A DNA stretch of 64,000 nt from Polydactylus sextarius (GCA_016801845.1 CM028912.1:24530186-24594185), one strand, 5' to 3'; positions 11,801 through 24,640 are shown, numbered from the stretch's first letter. The notes: generated from the sequence alone by a model not told the origin. Program-made: numbers and translations.

Positions 11801-14800
11801 CCTGAGGCTTCTCTCCAACAGCTCACTGTGGCCTCTGCTGAGCAAAGGCTTTTCTGGGAAGAAAAGAGGAAGTGAGACCGACACAAAACAGAAGACGGAA
11901 GAGGATGTTTTCACTAACTGAACTAGAGGTCGACCGATATGGGTTTTTCCATGCCCATGTCGATGTTTTAGACGTCGGGATGAGCCGATGGCTGATGTCT
12001 GCTGCCGATTTTTTTGCCGATATTTCTGACAGATAATAGAAAGTTTCCCTTCTCTAATAACAACGGATGGAAGTCAACATCCTTCATTGAAAACAGATAA
12101 AAAAATGCAACTCTAAAATATAAACAGAAAAACAGAACTTTCTTCTCTTTGCTCAACTTATATATTACTTATTTTGTATATAATTTTAGTCATTAAATGA
12201 CCAAGTGAATAAATACTTCAAAGTTTCATTCCCCTTGACTTAGCAGCGTCATTATCTGCTGTAGTGCACATGACAGCCAACTGAATTAAATTCTAAATAA
12301 AATTCTCTAAACAATTCATAATACATTCAATTCAATTCATAATTTGCAAGTTATCTTTAATTTACAGATAACAAACGCTACCCCAACAACATGCCATTTT
12401 TTTTAACAACGTGAGCACCGATCGGTCATTTCAAATTCCATCAAGATAAACATACTAAATATAGACGTCTCAGTGATCACAGGTCACTCAAACAACTCAA
12501 ACAAACTCCTCTCCCATCTTTTCCACATTCCCTGCTTCATGTGCACGAGCCACCCCAATCAGTGATTGGCTGGAACAATTGGCTGTACTTTTTTGGTGCA
12601 CGGGATGTCCACTTTTTGTGTATGTGAGGTTTTCTGAGCCTAAGCCGCCTACATGATACATCTTGAACTCTGCCCTGCTCTAATATGGAGCCCATAAATG
12701 CCTCCCAGTTGTCCAGTCTGAGCCTCAATGTGACACTGTCACAAATGTCACTTGGCATCTTGGTGGGAAAACTAAGGGGGCTTTACAGCACTGTGAATTA
12801 TATGAATTTGCAATGTGACAAGGGTTAGAATTCATATGTTCAGTAATGTGTCATCCATACTTTCACTAAAATGTTCCCACACTTTAAAAGGTTTGGGCCT
12901 CGCTCTCACTTTACACCTGGTCATCCCGTCTTTTTCCTTTATTCTTCTTCGTTGGTTTAGACACGGTCAACAGGTGAGCTACTGCAAACATCCGTACAGT
13001 GTGGACAGACATGTTGTTTTAAACTATGTTTGGCAATGTTTGACAACATTATTGAAGTCATTTCAGGTTACATTTAAAGCTGCAGTCAGTAAGTCTATGG
13101 AATTACAAGATTTTAAGACCATTCCAGTCCGAAAATTGTAATTCATACAACTTTCAGGTCCCTCTCCTCACTCTACTAAGTGTGTTTTCACACTTGGTCC
13201 CCTTTAAACGAACCAAACTCAGTCCCCAAAAAAGTGGACCAACAGACTCAGTTCTGTTTGTGTTCACATTGTGAGGACAAGAATGGGTTCTCTTCCTGGT
13301 CCACCTAAGCTCTGATGGAGTCTCAGTCCTCTTACTTTTCACACTTGCTTCTGTAGAGCTCTCAGACCTTTCACTGCTTAGCACTCTGGGTAGTTTTCTC
13401 CCAAGTCATAAAACCAGGGGCAGTCCTAGCCTGTCAGAACCACTGAACCATGTGTACATGCACACAAGTGTATGTATGTATGTGTGTATATATATATATA
13501 TACCCACACTTATACACATATATCCTATGGGATATATGTGTTTATTTGCTGCTCCACCTGATTGGTGGAACAGCAAAGGGGACACAGGAGTTTTTGCCAA
13601 AATGATCATAGGTTTTAGATGAGAATCTCTAAGGCTTTAGAGAATTCAGTTTTTTTTCCCCTAAACAGCCGTTCCATTTCCTTTTCATGTACTGCTTCCA
13701 GAATATAATGACTGTTCTAGCAAATTTGACTAAAATAATGTTGCCAACTGCATCTTTAATGTGAGTTGACAGTATAAATTCTGTGCTGTTGAATAAGACA
13801 AATTGTTTTAGTCAACACGTTTTAGTCAATTCGTTTAATGAAAATAATTGTTGCGGCTTTAATGATGTGGCTCTACCATCTGAAGATCTGAAGACACAGG
13901 TTGAACAAACTGTGAACCAGCACCAGGTTTCTGCTGCTGGAAGAAAAACATTTGTTCAGATACCGGAAAGAGTTGACTCCTGCTCCTCGAACAAAGCTCA
14001 CACTGAATCTGATAAAAAACAACTGAGTCAGAAACTCTGTGGAATCGTCTGCAGCCATGTTGTGAAGCCAGATACAGAAAACTTCCTGTTTCACAACAGC
14101 TCTCCTAAAGCTTCAACAACAAGACCCGACAGGCCCCAGACCAGCCTTTCATAATTGTAACACACTCATGCATCAACACAGGAAAGTATGCCAACATGAC
14201 ACACAGCAGGAACAGTATGTACCATCAGAGAGGACACAACTTTTATGATAGATAGAACAATTCTGATTATGTTTTTTTTAAACTCTTTTTAAAAAAAATG
14301 TATATTGTTTTGACTGAGCAGTAGTCCAATAAAAAAAGATTAAAAACTAATAAAATTCTCATTTTATTTTTATTTTTGATTACTCAACATATAACTTCTT
14401 GAATTTATTACACATTAATCTAATCTGAAGATCCTGGAACGTGTGGTGTCTGCTTCAGTTGTCTGCAGCTGTTGTATGAACTTAGCTATGTATAGCAATA
14501 GAGGAGCATTTTCCAGGTTCTGATCCTGAACGCAGTTCACTCTTACAGTAAAGGCCTTCAAGCAGCTAAGCCTGCAGCCCTGTCCTGAGCATCAGTCCAC
14601 CTGAGGCAGCTCGTCTTTCTGTCTCTGTGGAGACAGGTGAGTATCAGTGTCCACGACCAGTTTAGTTTCCACCACATGAAACCTCATCCTCTGCTGTGAG
14701 GCTGCACTTAGCCTCCGTGAGCACTGACTCAAATCTGAACCAGTTTTTACATTGTTTGACTTAATAACGACGACCGACAAGTCAGTGACTGTGGAAAAAC

Positions 14801-17800
14801 AACAAATAAAATGGAGACACAGCTACCAGCCATATGAAATATCTACTTCCTCTGGCTTTGCTTTGAAGCTTTGCCTTTGATTCAAAACTGAGCGCTAAAA
14901 TTAAAAAGCGCTGAAAAAAGGTCATGAAAAAATACTTCAATTATAAACTAAAATTCAACTCAGTCCTGAAAAACTGCAAAATATTTCATCAAATACTACA
15001 CATTCTATATATAAGTCTGTGTCTGTGTGTGTGCCCTGTATATCTCCCTGCTTTTAATCTTTCCACTTCTAGAGTTTAAGTGGCTGGCGCCCTGCTGTAA
15101 TCCTGTTCAAGGCTCCAGGCCTCAGATGACGATCAGGGCAGAGCACACCGGCCTGAACCAGAACATGGGGAATAGGTTAGGTCTGAGGAATAGGTTTGGT
15201 TTGTAATCTGGTACAGAACTGGATCCGAAATGCTCATGACCACTGAGTAAAAGCTCCTGTTTACATCACAGTGAAAAACATACACTGACTGCAAAAACTA
15301 ATAAGACAGCAAACCCATACCACAGGTTATACCCATTTTATTAAAAATAAATAAATAAAAAAATCACAAAATGCCCCACAAGTTTCAATCTTGAATATGA
15401 CATGAAATGTTTAAGCTTGAGGTCTAAAAACGATTAAGTTAATCAGATGCAGGCCAAGTGGGATCCACACTCTGGGACACTGAGGCGTCAACACGCGTGT
15501 CAGCTGAATAAATAGTGGAGTCCAGATGGCAACAGAACTCTGAGTGAAAATGATGTAATACATATACCACACCTACATGTGGCGCTGTTCACAAACACTG
15601 ACAGAGCCACCAGACTCCAGAAGAACAAAGAGCATGTGCACATAAAATCCTTCTTCTTCTGCTACACGCAAACAATCAACGAGCGATGAGGTTTATTTTC
15701 AGTCATGCTAGTAAACCTAGCAGCACACACATAACTGTTACCCGCCATTGTTCTTCTTGCTCTACTGGTTACGTGCTGATGGAGTGGTGACATCATCGTT
15801 AAAAACAAACAAACAAACAAACAAACAAAAACGTCTGCACTGTTCACATGACAACGACACGGTGGCATTGTCAGATTTTCCCACTCTGGAACCCGTTGTC
15901 AGAAAACACTGTTTCATGGCACCAGGAACGCCAGCGCCATGTGGATGAAAAGCCGTGACGATACAATAATTTACTGTTTCAACCTCAAAAAAAAAAAAAA
16001 TGTTGCCCTCAGAAAGTAGAAAGAGTAGTCCACATAGAGGTTGGCAGATCAGTTCCCACCTCCTCCAGATTCAGAACCCCCGATGGCTGTTCCATCAGTG
16101 TGTGAATGTAAATACCAGATAGCACACAGTGTATAGGTAGAACTGAGGTGTGAAGCACTTTAAATGGTACAGAAAAGCACTATATAAATGCAGCCATTTA
16201 CCACCTGATGTGATGTACTCTCCTGTGGTGCTGGCAGGCAGCAGAGTGACAGCTTCATTATCAACTCAGTGTTTTTCACAACTGAAACATAGCTGATCTT
16301 TCGCTGTCCTCTCTTCCACTTTATTTTATTCATTAACAAAATATTACTGGGACTTTGACTTGATGAGCTCATGGTGCAACAGTCAACAGAGTAAAACCTC
16401 ATAAACTGAGGCTGTGAGACATCACTGACTCAGACCTTTAATAACTTTAATGTTTTAAAAACACCTTATATTTTCTACTGCCCTTGACTTTAAATCACTG
16501 AACAGAAAATAACCTGTGAAGGTTAAGTAAAGAAATTCTACTGCCTCCTGTCAGTGTCCAGGCAGCAGGACGCTGACAGTTAATCTGCACTAAGTCAAAC
16601 TGTGTTTACTAAATAAGATAAGATGCAGATTGACTCTCTGTAATCCAGTGTGAGTGCAGCACAACATTAACAGTCCTCATGTTATGCGTTTCATCTGCTC
16701 AAAAAAAATAAACTCACTGCTCTGTGATTCCAGTCATCACATCAACAAAAGTAAAAACAAAGCTTCTTTGTTGTGACGACTTGATTTTCTTCATCACGAG
16801 ACACTGGCTGTTGCAGGTTAGTCAGTGATGAAAATAATTGTTAGCAACACCCAATCGGACAAAAATCTAAACTAAGTTTGTGGAAAAGCTCAGGCTCAAA
16901 TATTTAGCTCGTTTTTTTTGTCTCTATAAAGGCCTGGGTCTGTATTCACAAAGATCATCAGAGTCTCTCAGAGACTCCTAACTTAACCTAAAAATTCCTA
17001 GCAAGGAATCTTAGCCTAAGAGTGATTCAGGAAAGTTTCTAAGAGCAACTCTGATCAAGGAGGGGACAGAAACTTTTATCTTAGTGAGGAATGATGCAGT
17101 CTTCTAAAAGCTGTGATTGGTCGTTACAAAAAGGAAAAAAACATAAACAAAAACAAATGCACTGATAGGGGGGATTTATAGACTTTGGTGGGAGTGTTAC
17201 TGGTCACTTTAACTGCTGGTCTTACATTGTCTTACTCGTGCCTCTGATTAATGCGCAGCTTTAATTTGTCGTCTCTTCCTTCTTTCTTATTTATTTCCTC
17301 CGTTCATAGTCATCTGAGCTGCATCAGTGGCCTCTTGTCTCTGTGCTCTCTTTCCCTGTCCTGAAATTATGGTACTTATGAGATTAACTATAGGTCTTGT
17401 CTTTATGCTGCATGGTGGTGCTCTGTTTTGGGCGGTTGGTAAATTTACGCTTAACCAGCGGTCCATATTCGCATTGCCTTGTAGGCCTTGTTTACACAAA
17501 AACAACAGAGATTTGCATTTAGCCCGTTTCACCGTTCACATGGAAACACAGAGGGGGCGTTCTCGAAACATCTCACTCTGGAAGGTGGTTTCAATCTCTG
17601 AAAACACAGTCTCCGTGTAAACTAAAGGCCATAGTTAACCTTAGTTAGCCATAGTTAACAGAACTGAATCCCATATTGAAATTGGCAAAGCTTTGTTTGC
17701 TTGTGAGAGCAATACTGCGACAGCTGATGGAGCTCATGAACAGTGAAGAGGAGAGTGTGCTAAAATCTGTAGTTGGTGGAGGTCTTCTTCTTCGTTATAA

Positions 17801-19687
17801 TTTTGTAGAGGGTGGTGTACCTGTAATTGTATGTGGGAATTTCCCACATTTTAAGAGCTACATTTGCAGGAATCGATGATATTATGCGCGACACCCACAT
17901 TCCCACACTGAATTTCAGGCCCTGATACAACTTGATCATTCCCGCTAACCCTGCTCCTTCAATAAGATCATAATGTTTTATCATGTTAAAGTGAACCTAT
18001 CGAACCTACCTATTTTTTTATCCATTTTTTTTCAGGACTTTTTTGATGAATGTGCTGATCTGGAACACCCTTCATCACCAGTCGTTATGAAAGACGTTGG
18101 GTAAGTCTTGTAAAACAGTTTTTTTTTAATAAAGTCTCGGTTCACTTACTAAGTTATCAGTAATTCAGTTTATGTGTAGGGACCCTGTTGATAATACAGC
18201 TGAAGTGAAGTGATATTTTTAGCTTTATTAGTGGTAAAAAAAAAAAAAAGACAATTTAGATACAATAGTTATGTTTGGCTGACTGCCCCACTTACTTCTA
18301 TTGTTAACTATTTGGTTGTGAAAACAAAAGGCGGTTAAACTTGATATTACTTCAACCAATGTAAAGTATCTCTTTAGGGGGTGTTTGACTTGACATCTCA
18401 GGTGACAACATCGTGCCGCCATATTTGAGACAGGTAGGACTTCTCGCTAAATTCGAGGTCTGTAGGTGACAACCTCAAAAAAAAACATGGTACAACGGAA
18501 GCGACACGTCACTGTGAGATGTCAACAAAACCTGAGCAAAGAAAATGGAAAATTTCTGACCAGCAAAGATACAAATCTCCTCATGCAAATAGAAAACAGA
18601 CGGCATCACATCTGAAAACGCACACTTAATTGAAAATATGACTGACCAGAGCCACCTACCGTTACTGTGCATGCAACTCGTTTAGAAACATATATTCAAA
18701 GACAAACAAGCAGCCAGTCTGACACTTCCTCTGTTAGAGACAGTTTTCACAACAGGGCGGAGGCTGAGTGCAGTCGACTCAGCGAGCTCAACTTTACCAC
18801 AGTTTACAACCCAACAGCTTTAAAACGCTGCAGCAGCACAGGGTGCAACTTTACAGCTCACTGAGGAAACACTATCAACAGCAGCAGAGCCTGTTGGGAA
18901 ATATGCACATAACACACAGAACGAAATGTGACGACAACAAACTACGGAGATATAAAGTTCACAGAACACCAGATACTGTTTTTTTTATTGTTTATAGTGA
19001 TGTATTAGTGGTGAAGACTGGTTCTGTTTCATACAAAACAGAAAGTCTGAACACTCAGGCTCAGGTCATTAGTTCATTGTCAATTCCTCAACCATTACAG
19101 CAATAACATACCGAGATCATTGCTCATGTTTAAGTGACTCTTTTTCTTTTTAATCGCACGAGTTTTTTCATGTGAATTGCACAACTTACAGACGACACCA
19201 CCTTTTCAGTTAAACACTAAAAGATTCAGGAAACGAGAAAGCGACTGTATTTGCATGTGGGAGGTCCCCTCCACCTCTCTACTTTCTGTTTTGCAGGGGT
19301 GACGCACTTTTAATGGGAAAGGGCAATTTTTCGGTTTGACACAGCTAATATTAAACTCATATTTAAACAAAGTTAACTTCAGAAGGTCAATAGCTGAAAG
19401 GAAAAGAAAAATGTCACCAGAAAAACTACAAAATGTCACCAAACTAGACACAGATCACATCTAATTTTTGTTTATCACTAAATTATATTTGTTGATGTAT
19501 CATATTCATGTATTTGTTAACTGTGATATTTCGTATTTTTACGTAAGGCAGCACGTGACCAGACGTTTAATAAAACATTCTAGAACAACAGTGACATCTT
19601 CTTACGTTATTTAACACACTGAAAGTCCGAAATAAAGTAGCAACGGGAATAAAACAAAATGTATCAGATGAACGACGCAGTTGTTTG

Positions 19688-19736
<49 letters not shown>

Positions 19737-19841
19737 AGTTAGCCATTTTCTACTCACTTTGTCCTCTGCGGGGATAAGAGTTTCTGCGTCCTTCTTCACA
19801 TCTTTCTGCCCCAAAGCCGAGTTGAAAGAGACTTTAACCAT
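5793..19841 (-). CDS. itm2b: Integral membrane protein 2B (BRI2), complete
   Basis: Seven coding exons on the minus strand: 19758-19841 (ATG at 19841), 9724-9855, 8688-8756, 8025-8174, 7809-7919, 7400-7550 and 5793-5881 (TAA at 5793-5795). They splice in frame to 261 aa; human ITM2B is 266. The protein begins MVKVSFNSALGQKDVKK, typical of ITM2B rather than ITM2A or ITM2C. A cytoplasmic tail is followed by a type II membrane anchor at about residues 44-66 (WCWCMC then small and hydrophobic residues). A luminal linker and a BRICHOS domain follow (about 130-225, with C158 and C217). An N-glycosylation site, N164-T-S, is present. The furin site QKR|EA lies after R237. BRI2 matures in the Golgi, where furin releases the C-terminal peptide, and it interacts with APP processing. 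Intron 1 is about 9.9 kb. Confidence 0.95.
10185..10415 (+). repeat. Dispersed repeat, copy 1 (partner at 54517)
   Basis: The segment beginning TGGTTCTGATCAGGTGGAGA and ending near GGAGCAGCACAGG recurs at 54517-54664 in the same orientation. This copy has an extra middle segment with GCTAGC/TTAACAG-type motifs that the other copy lacks. The family is not identified. Confidence 0.75.
11924..12430. mobile_element. Probable non-autonomous DNA element
   Basis: The left edge carries TAGAGGTCGACCGATAT, a motif I recognise from repeats scattered through vertebrate genomes. The right edge carries the inverse core, CCGATCGGTC, at about 12418-12427. GCCGAT-type words recur just inside the left end. 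Only about 10 bp of terminal inversion are clear and no transposase frame is visible. Confidence 0.45.
13186..13280 (+). repeat. Dispersed repeat fragment (inverted relative to 45030)
   Basis: The stretch from ACTTGGTCCCCTTTAAACGA to TTCACATTGTGAGG matches the reverse complement of 45030-45125 over about 85 bp, with a few mismatches. It is part of a three-copy family described in the findings. Confidence 0.7.
17483..17630. mobile_element. Short MITE-like element
   Basis: The left end AGGCCTTGTTTACAC and the right end GTGTAAACTAAAGGCC are imperfect inverted repeats enclosing about 148 bp with no coding capacity. This looks like a miniature inverted-repeat element. The family is not identified. 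Confidence 0.45.
19688..19736 (+). repeat. (TG)n microsatellite
   Basis: A pure TG tract of about 48 bp lies in itm2b intron 1, only about 20 bp from the exon 1 donor at 19757. Confidence 0.95.
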
Positions 19842-20060
19842 CTTTGACCGTGTTTTGAAAAACTCCCGTCGACGAAGAAAAACGACAAAAAAAACGACCC
19901 GAGACGTAGAGAAAACAAGGAAGAAACCCAACCACGGTGAGAGTTTGAGTCCGAAGTAAGCCGCTGGGTCGCTTGGTCTCTGAGCTGCTGTAGGGTGAAC
20001 AAGTTCAGACGACGTTACGCACTAGAAGCTATACAGCTTCCGAGGCCTTTTCAAAATAAA
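19842..20060 (-). promoter_or_regulatory. itm2b: itm2b 5' UTR and proximal promoter
   Basis: The region upstream of the itm2b ATG is relatively CpG-rich (GACGACGTTACGCAC, several CGs), and no acceptor just before the ATG indicates an upstream exon. The 5' UTR probably starts near 19.95-20.05 kb. No TATA box is obvious. Confidence 0.45.
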
Positions 20061-20110
20061 ACACACACCTCAGTAAAAACCTGAACTGAATGATAATATT
20101 TTAAGAATAA

Positions 20111-20360
20111 TATAAAGTGGTAATAATAATAGTAGTAACAATAGTAACAGTAGTAATAGTAGTAGTAGTAATAATAGTAGTAGTAATAATAATAATAGTA
20201 GTACAGTAGTAGTAGTAGTAGTAGTAGTGGTAGTAGTAGTAGTAGTAGTGGTAGTGGTAGTAGTAGTAACAATAGTAACAGTAGTAGTAGTAGTAGTAGT
20301 AGTGGTAGTGGTAATAGTAGTAACAATAGTAACAGTAGTGGTAGTAGTAGTGGTAGTAGT
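20111..20360 (+). repeat. Compound (TAG/TAA/TGG)n trinucleotide tract
   Basis: About 250 bp consist almost wholly of TAG, TAA and TGG triplets with interspersed CAA/CAG-type units. It sits just upstream of itm2b exon 1. The long Leu/Tyr and Val open frames in this stretch are artefacts of the triplet repeat. Confidence 0.95.
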
Positions 20361-23000
20361 ACCATATATATCACGCTCAAAAGATGGGGTCGGAAATTGT
20401 ATGTGTTAATTTATTCCTGCTCCTTTTCCAGACACGTTTCTAAATAAACACATAAACAATTCAACATATCCACTGTAAAAAAAAAAAAAAAAACAGAACT
20501 ACACATAGTTTGATCATCTCTTGTGTTGATGTTCTTATTCTCATTTAGGAAAAAAAAATCACTATTGAGATGTTAAAGTAAAAATAACACTGCTTCCATC
20601 AAGCCAAATCTGGGGGTAAAATGAGACTGTTCGTCGATGTCCCACTCAGCCCACTCTTCTTTTTAAGTGCGTTTCCGGTATAGACGCGCTCACTTATATG
20701 TAACTTGACTTATCTATCGCTCAGGGAGAATGTCAACAAAACTCAACATACCAGCGGGGATGGTTGCCAGATAACACCTGGTATCCCCCGATTTATAATT
20801 GTCTAAATTCAACTGTCATGAATTACCGTGAGCATAAGGATCGCAGCAGTTTAACAGTAGTTGAGCTGACTTCTCCACCAGCTGCAACGAATGCAACTGT
20901 AATTATAACTCAATATTAAAAAATAAAAATATCGATACTTTTGGCACTTTATACTTTTGGACTTTAAGAAATACATTGAAAAATGAAACTACGAGAGTCA
21001 GGTTAGAATCAGAGTTACAATACTTACTACTGAAATGTTGATGTGGAGAGACATCCACCTGGACAAACTCAATGATGCAGCAGTGATTTGAGGGAAATTA
21101 TGTAAGACCACCCATTAAAAAAAATCCAACAGAGTTTGTAAAAACATTTGCAGCTATAGGACCACTGAGGTTCCCTGCCACGATCTACAAATGATCAGAT
21201 TGTTAAGCACAAGTGATTAGTTAATAGTTAGTAATATGTTAATAAAGACTCCTGGTGATGTTAGTGGTGTGTTACTTCCAAATGTTTTACTTTCTTCATC
21301 CAGGCTCCTGATGATCACAATTGTTTCATAAAGCAGATACAAGTCTTTTAAAAACGTCACATTAAAAAAATGTCAAAGCTTATGTCAAAGCTATGAATCT
21401 TGTGTTAACAAACAAACAAACGTCATGATACTGAAAGAGACCATCTTTCATAAATGTGTCAGGAAAGCAGACTTTGTGAAGCCATAATTTCTTAATATCA
21501 GTCTAATATCATGTTAAACTCAAACGCAATAATAAAAACTTAAATTCTTTTCATATGTTTACACATTGAGAAAACTCTAACATTGCAGTTGTCAAGAACA
21601 GAGCACAAAACACATTAAAACATATTAAATATAATATAAATAAACATAAAAAATACATTATAGTATAAATAAACATAAACATTATATTGTAAATATACTT
21701 TATCTATACTATAAACATAGTCCTGTGGGGATCACTGATTGGTCAGTTTTGGATCAGTTACTATGTTGCCTCACCACCACCTTTGTAAGATGCATTTAAT
21801 GTCTGACACTATTACCTGTTTAACTTTACCGAGGCTGTGGGTTGTGAGCTGTCATTGTGAGAGCTCACACAGAGCACAGAACAATGAGAGCTCACATCTG
21901 TGCCAACTCATCCACTGAGTTGGCACAGATGTGTGCTCTCATTGTGAATAATCACACATCAGCCACCATGCTTTCACTTTCTCAGGCTAACTGTTTGTTT
22001 ATGGTTCCACACTGACCAACAGGAAACATGTTGGTACCAGACACACACACACACACTGACACACTGAAGTTCTGTTGATCTGTCAACATTCATGTAGACC
22101 ACTAACACATTAATGATGCACTGCTACCTCCAGCTGGTGAACTAGCGTCATTGCTGCCTGTATTTACATATGTGGGTTTTGTTCTTAACATTCTCAAATC
22201 TTGGTCAAATATAAATAATTTGAAACACTTAAATAATATTTTTAAAACAGAAAGAAAACATGAAAATATCTTTATTTTATAATGTATTCCCTCTTATTGT
22301 ACCTTTTATTTTCCCTCAAAAGAGTGTGTAGGGGCAGTAGATGCACACTTCCCATGAGGCTGCCTCCATCCTGGGGTTAGTGAGGTCATCAGGACAGCTT
22401 CTGCGTCTCCATGGCTAAAACAGCTGCAATGTTACGCTGCATCTTCAAATTGTCCCAGTTCAGATGGACATTTTGGCCTCCTTGTCAATTTAACAGAGGA
22501 CATGTTCAGTTCAGCCATTACACATTTGTCAAACACAGCTGTGAGGGATATGACTTTCAGTAAATAGGTCAGTCTGTGTACAAGCAGGGTATTGCTTTAT
22601 GAGCTCTAAACGTTTCTGTGTCCTGAGGCTGTAATGTTTGCACCGTCAGCTCATAACAAACTGCACACGCCCTCTGTTTCTCCCCTTACGACACTGGTAA
22701 AAACCTCCTTCCTAGTTGTCCTCTGTCAGCTGAGCCAGCTCTTGTGAAGAGCTGGTTGGCAGATCACTGCTCTGCCTCCTGCTCAAAGAAATGTAGAAAA
22801 CTTTATTAGTAAGCCACTTTTAAGGCCAAGAAGTTTAAATGTTTGAAAGCTTAACTCTCTTAAGTTTTTTTGTGTGTTTGTTTTCAAAAAGCGCCCCCTT
22901 GTCACATTTCAGAAATCTGAACGTTGTTGAAGGAGGCATTTGTTTGACTTTGTTTTCATATTTATTGAAATCAGCTGATGTTTAGAATTTCTCAGCAAAG
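20361..23000. other. Intergenic, itm2b to dnajc10 (head to head)
   Basis: Non-coding, AT-rich sequence separates the two divergent promoters. It contains one strong inverted repeat (21882-21944). I recognised no exon, RNA gene or long open frame. The triplet tract leaves about 3 kb between the probable start sites, so a single shared bidirectional promoter is unlikely. Confidence 0.6.
21882..21944. repeat. Inverted repeat, 29-bp arms
   Basis: Arms 21882-21910 and 21916-21944 are complementary at 28 of 29 positions around a 5-nt loop (TCCAC). Part of the left arm (ATGAGAGCTCACA) is also preceded by the similar GTGAGAGCTCACA at about 21856. Confidence 0.9.
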
Positions 23001-23393
23001 GGGTGCGCAGATGCTTCAATTTATAGACGTGACGTTTATAAATTGGAACGTGAACGCACCACGCTTTATGCTGCTTCCGTCATCAGAGTGCGGCTGTTTC
23101 TCCACAGTAGATGTAGCGACTCTCTTGTCGAAATAAAAGCGCAAAGACAGCTGAAATGACTTTACATGTCGTAGTCTGTTTAATACTGCTTGTTTGATTG
23201 CTTGCTTTTAAACACACAGGTCATTTACGATTTATTTGTATAGTGTTGTTTATGCTGTGACTTTTATTGTGAAAATCTGTGAGCGGAAACACGAAGTGTG
23301 GAGTGTGTTGCGTGGATCTGGTTGCCGGTCTGAGCCGGACGCTGATGCGGATCTTCATCTCCAGACTTTCAGAACTTAAGAGTTTTCTCTGAG
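23001..23393 (+). promoter_or_regulatory. dnajc10: dnajc10 promoter and non-coding exon 1
   Basis: Exon 1 is placed by the donor TCTGAG|gtaaga at 23393/23394. The coding exon begins at an acceptor at 24640. The region upstream is CpG-richer than its surroundings. It contains a near-palindrome with two ACGT cores (23018-23044), an inverted CCAAT box (ATTGG, 23042-23046) and CCACG at 23059-23063. The start site is inferred at about 23.1-23.3 kb. Confidence 0.55.
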
Positions 23394-24640
23394 GTAAGAG
23401 TCGCCGCTGTTTGCAGTCTCAGTTAAACTTTGATGAAACATTTTACGGAGTTATTTCACTTCACTGCCGGTTATCTTCACTGTGACACGCAGCAGGAAGC
23501 TGAAGCTAACCGGCTAATTAGCTTGCAAGTTGTTATAATTGGATCTGAGCCGCTGGCGACACACAGCTAGCTGCTAGCTTAGCATAGCTGATGTTGGCTT
23601 CTCCGCTGAGGAGACATCAGATTATAAAACTTGACTTCTACCTCTGAGGGAAAGCTGTCTTTATCCGTCAAGCAGAGTATTAACTTGTTAAAGAATCAAT
23701 AAATTTAATGTCATAAGTATTCCATTGTTGCAGTAGAATACTCTGTATTCCATGTTTTCTCACGGGTAAACCAATCTTTTTCTTATTCACTGGGTTTCTG
23801 GTTTTCATGATTGTTTAGTTTTAGCTGGCATGTTTCTTTCCACTAAAATCCTTTTTATCTAAAATAGAGTAGATATATATTTTTTGGATTTCAGCATGTT
23901 TACTTGAAAAGTGAAGTCTAACTGGGTATTTCAACAGAAGTCTTAAAGCTGGAGAAACAACTGTATATGAGTTGCAGTGACTTGTTGATTTAGTCATTTG
24001 TCAGGCGAATCTGCTGCCATTTGTCTCTTGTGTTAATAAGCAACATCATAGTGATTTTGATAACACTGTTTCAATTGTGTGTTATGTAGAAAAGCAGAAT
24101 TGTGCAGTTGTCTCACTATTAAATAGTCCATGAGGAATAGCTCAGGTCTATTTAGGGCTGCAAAGCCTCACATCAACATTTACATATTATTTGATTATAA
24201 TAATCTAAAAACCAAGGATATGTCTTATAAATCTTTTATATTTATAGGCTGAAATACCAAAGTAAAGTGTTCCTAGTTTTGAGAAGGAGTAGCTACTTGA
24301 TCTCAGCTAGAGATATTTATTATATAATCCATAATATCTCAAAAGCAAAATCCTCAGATTGGAGAAGTTGAAACTTCTTTTTACCTGATCTACAATGTTA
24401 ATTTGATTTCATTATAGCAGCCTAAGGGGAAGTAAAGTGGCGGGGCCCAGTTTACAACCTCAACCCCCCCACCCCCGCACCGCTCCCATGCTCTTAGCCA
24501 GTCACCCTGAGCCACGACACAGGTTGCAACCTGCTGCTAGCTCCCGCTGTGATCTGCTTGTTAACTATAGCGACTATTTACCAGCAGTAAACCTCATAGT
24601 GTCAACAGATAACTTGTAAGTGTCTGCTTGTGTGCTGCAG

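Larger units (their letters stand above)
9856..19757 (-). other. itm2b: itm2b intron 1
   Basis: This 9.9-kb intron runs between the start exon and the membrane-anchor exon. It holds mobile-element fragments at 10185-10415, 11924-12430, 13186-13280 and 17483-17630, an A-rich tract near 11359 and a (TG)n tract at 19688-19736. No additional exon or gene was recognised. The open frames inside it carry no family motif. Confidence 0.8.

Noticed and set aside
13783..14154. 123-codon open frame in itm2b intron 1
   Set aside because: It shows no signal peptide, domain or splice-supported neighbours, and its composition is typical of intron.
20051..20409. Poly-Leu/Tyr and poly-Val open frames
   Set aside because: They are created by the TAG/TAA/TGG triplet tract.
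24437..24619. 60-codon open frame upstream of the dnajc10 coding exon
   Set aside because: It ends before the acceptor at 24640, lies in the 5' UTR intron and is proline-rich by chance.
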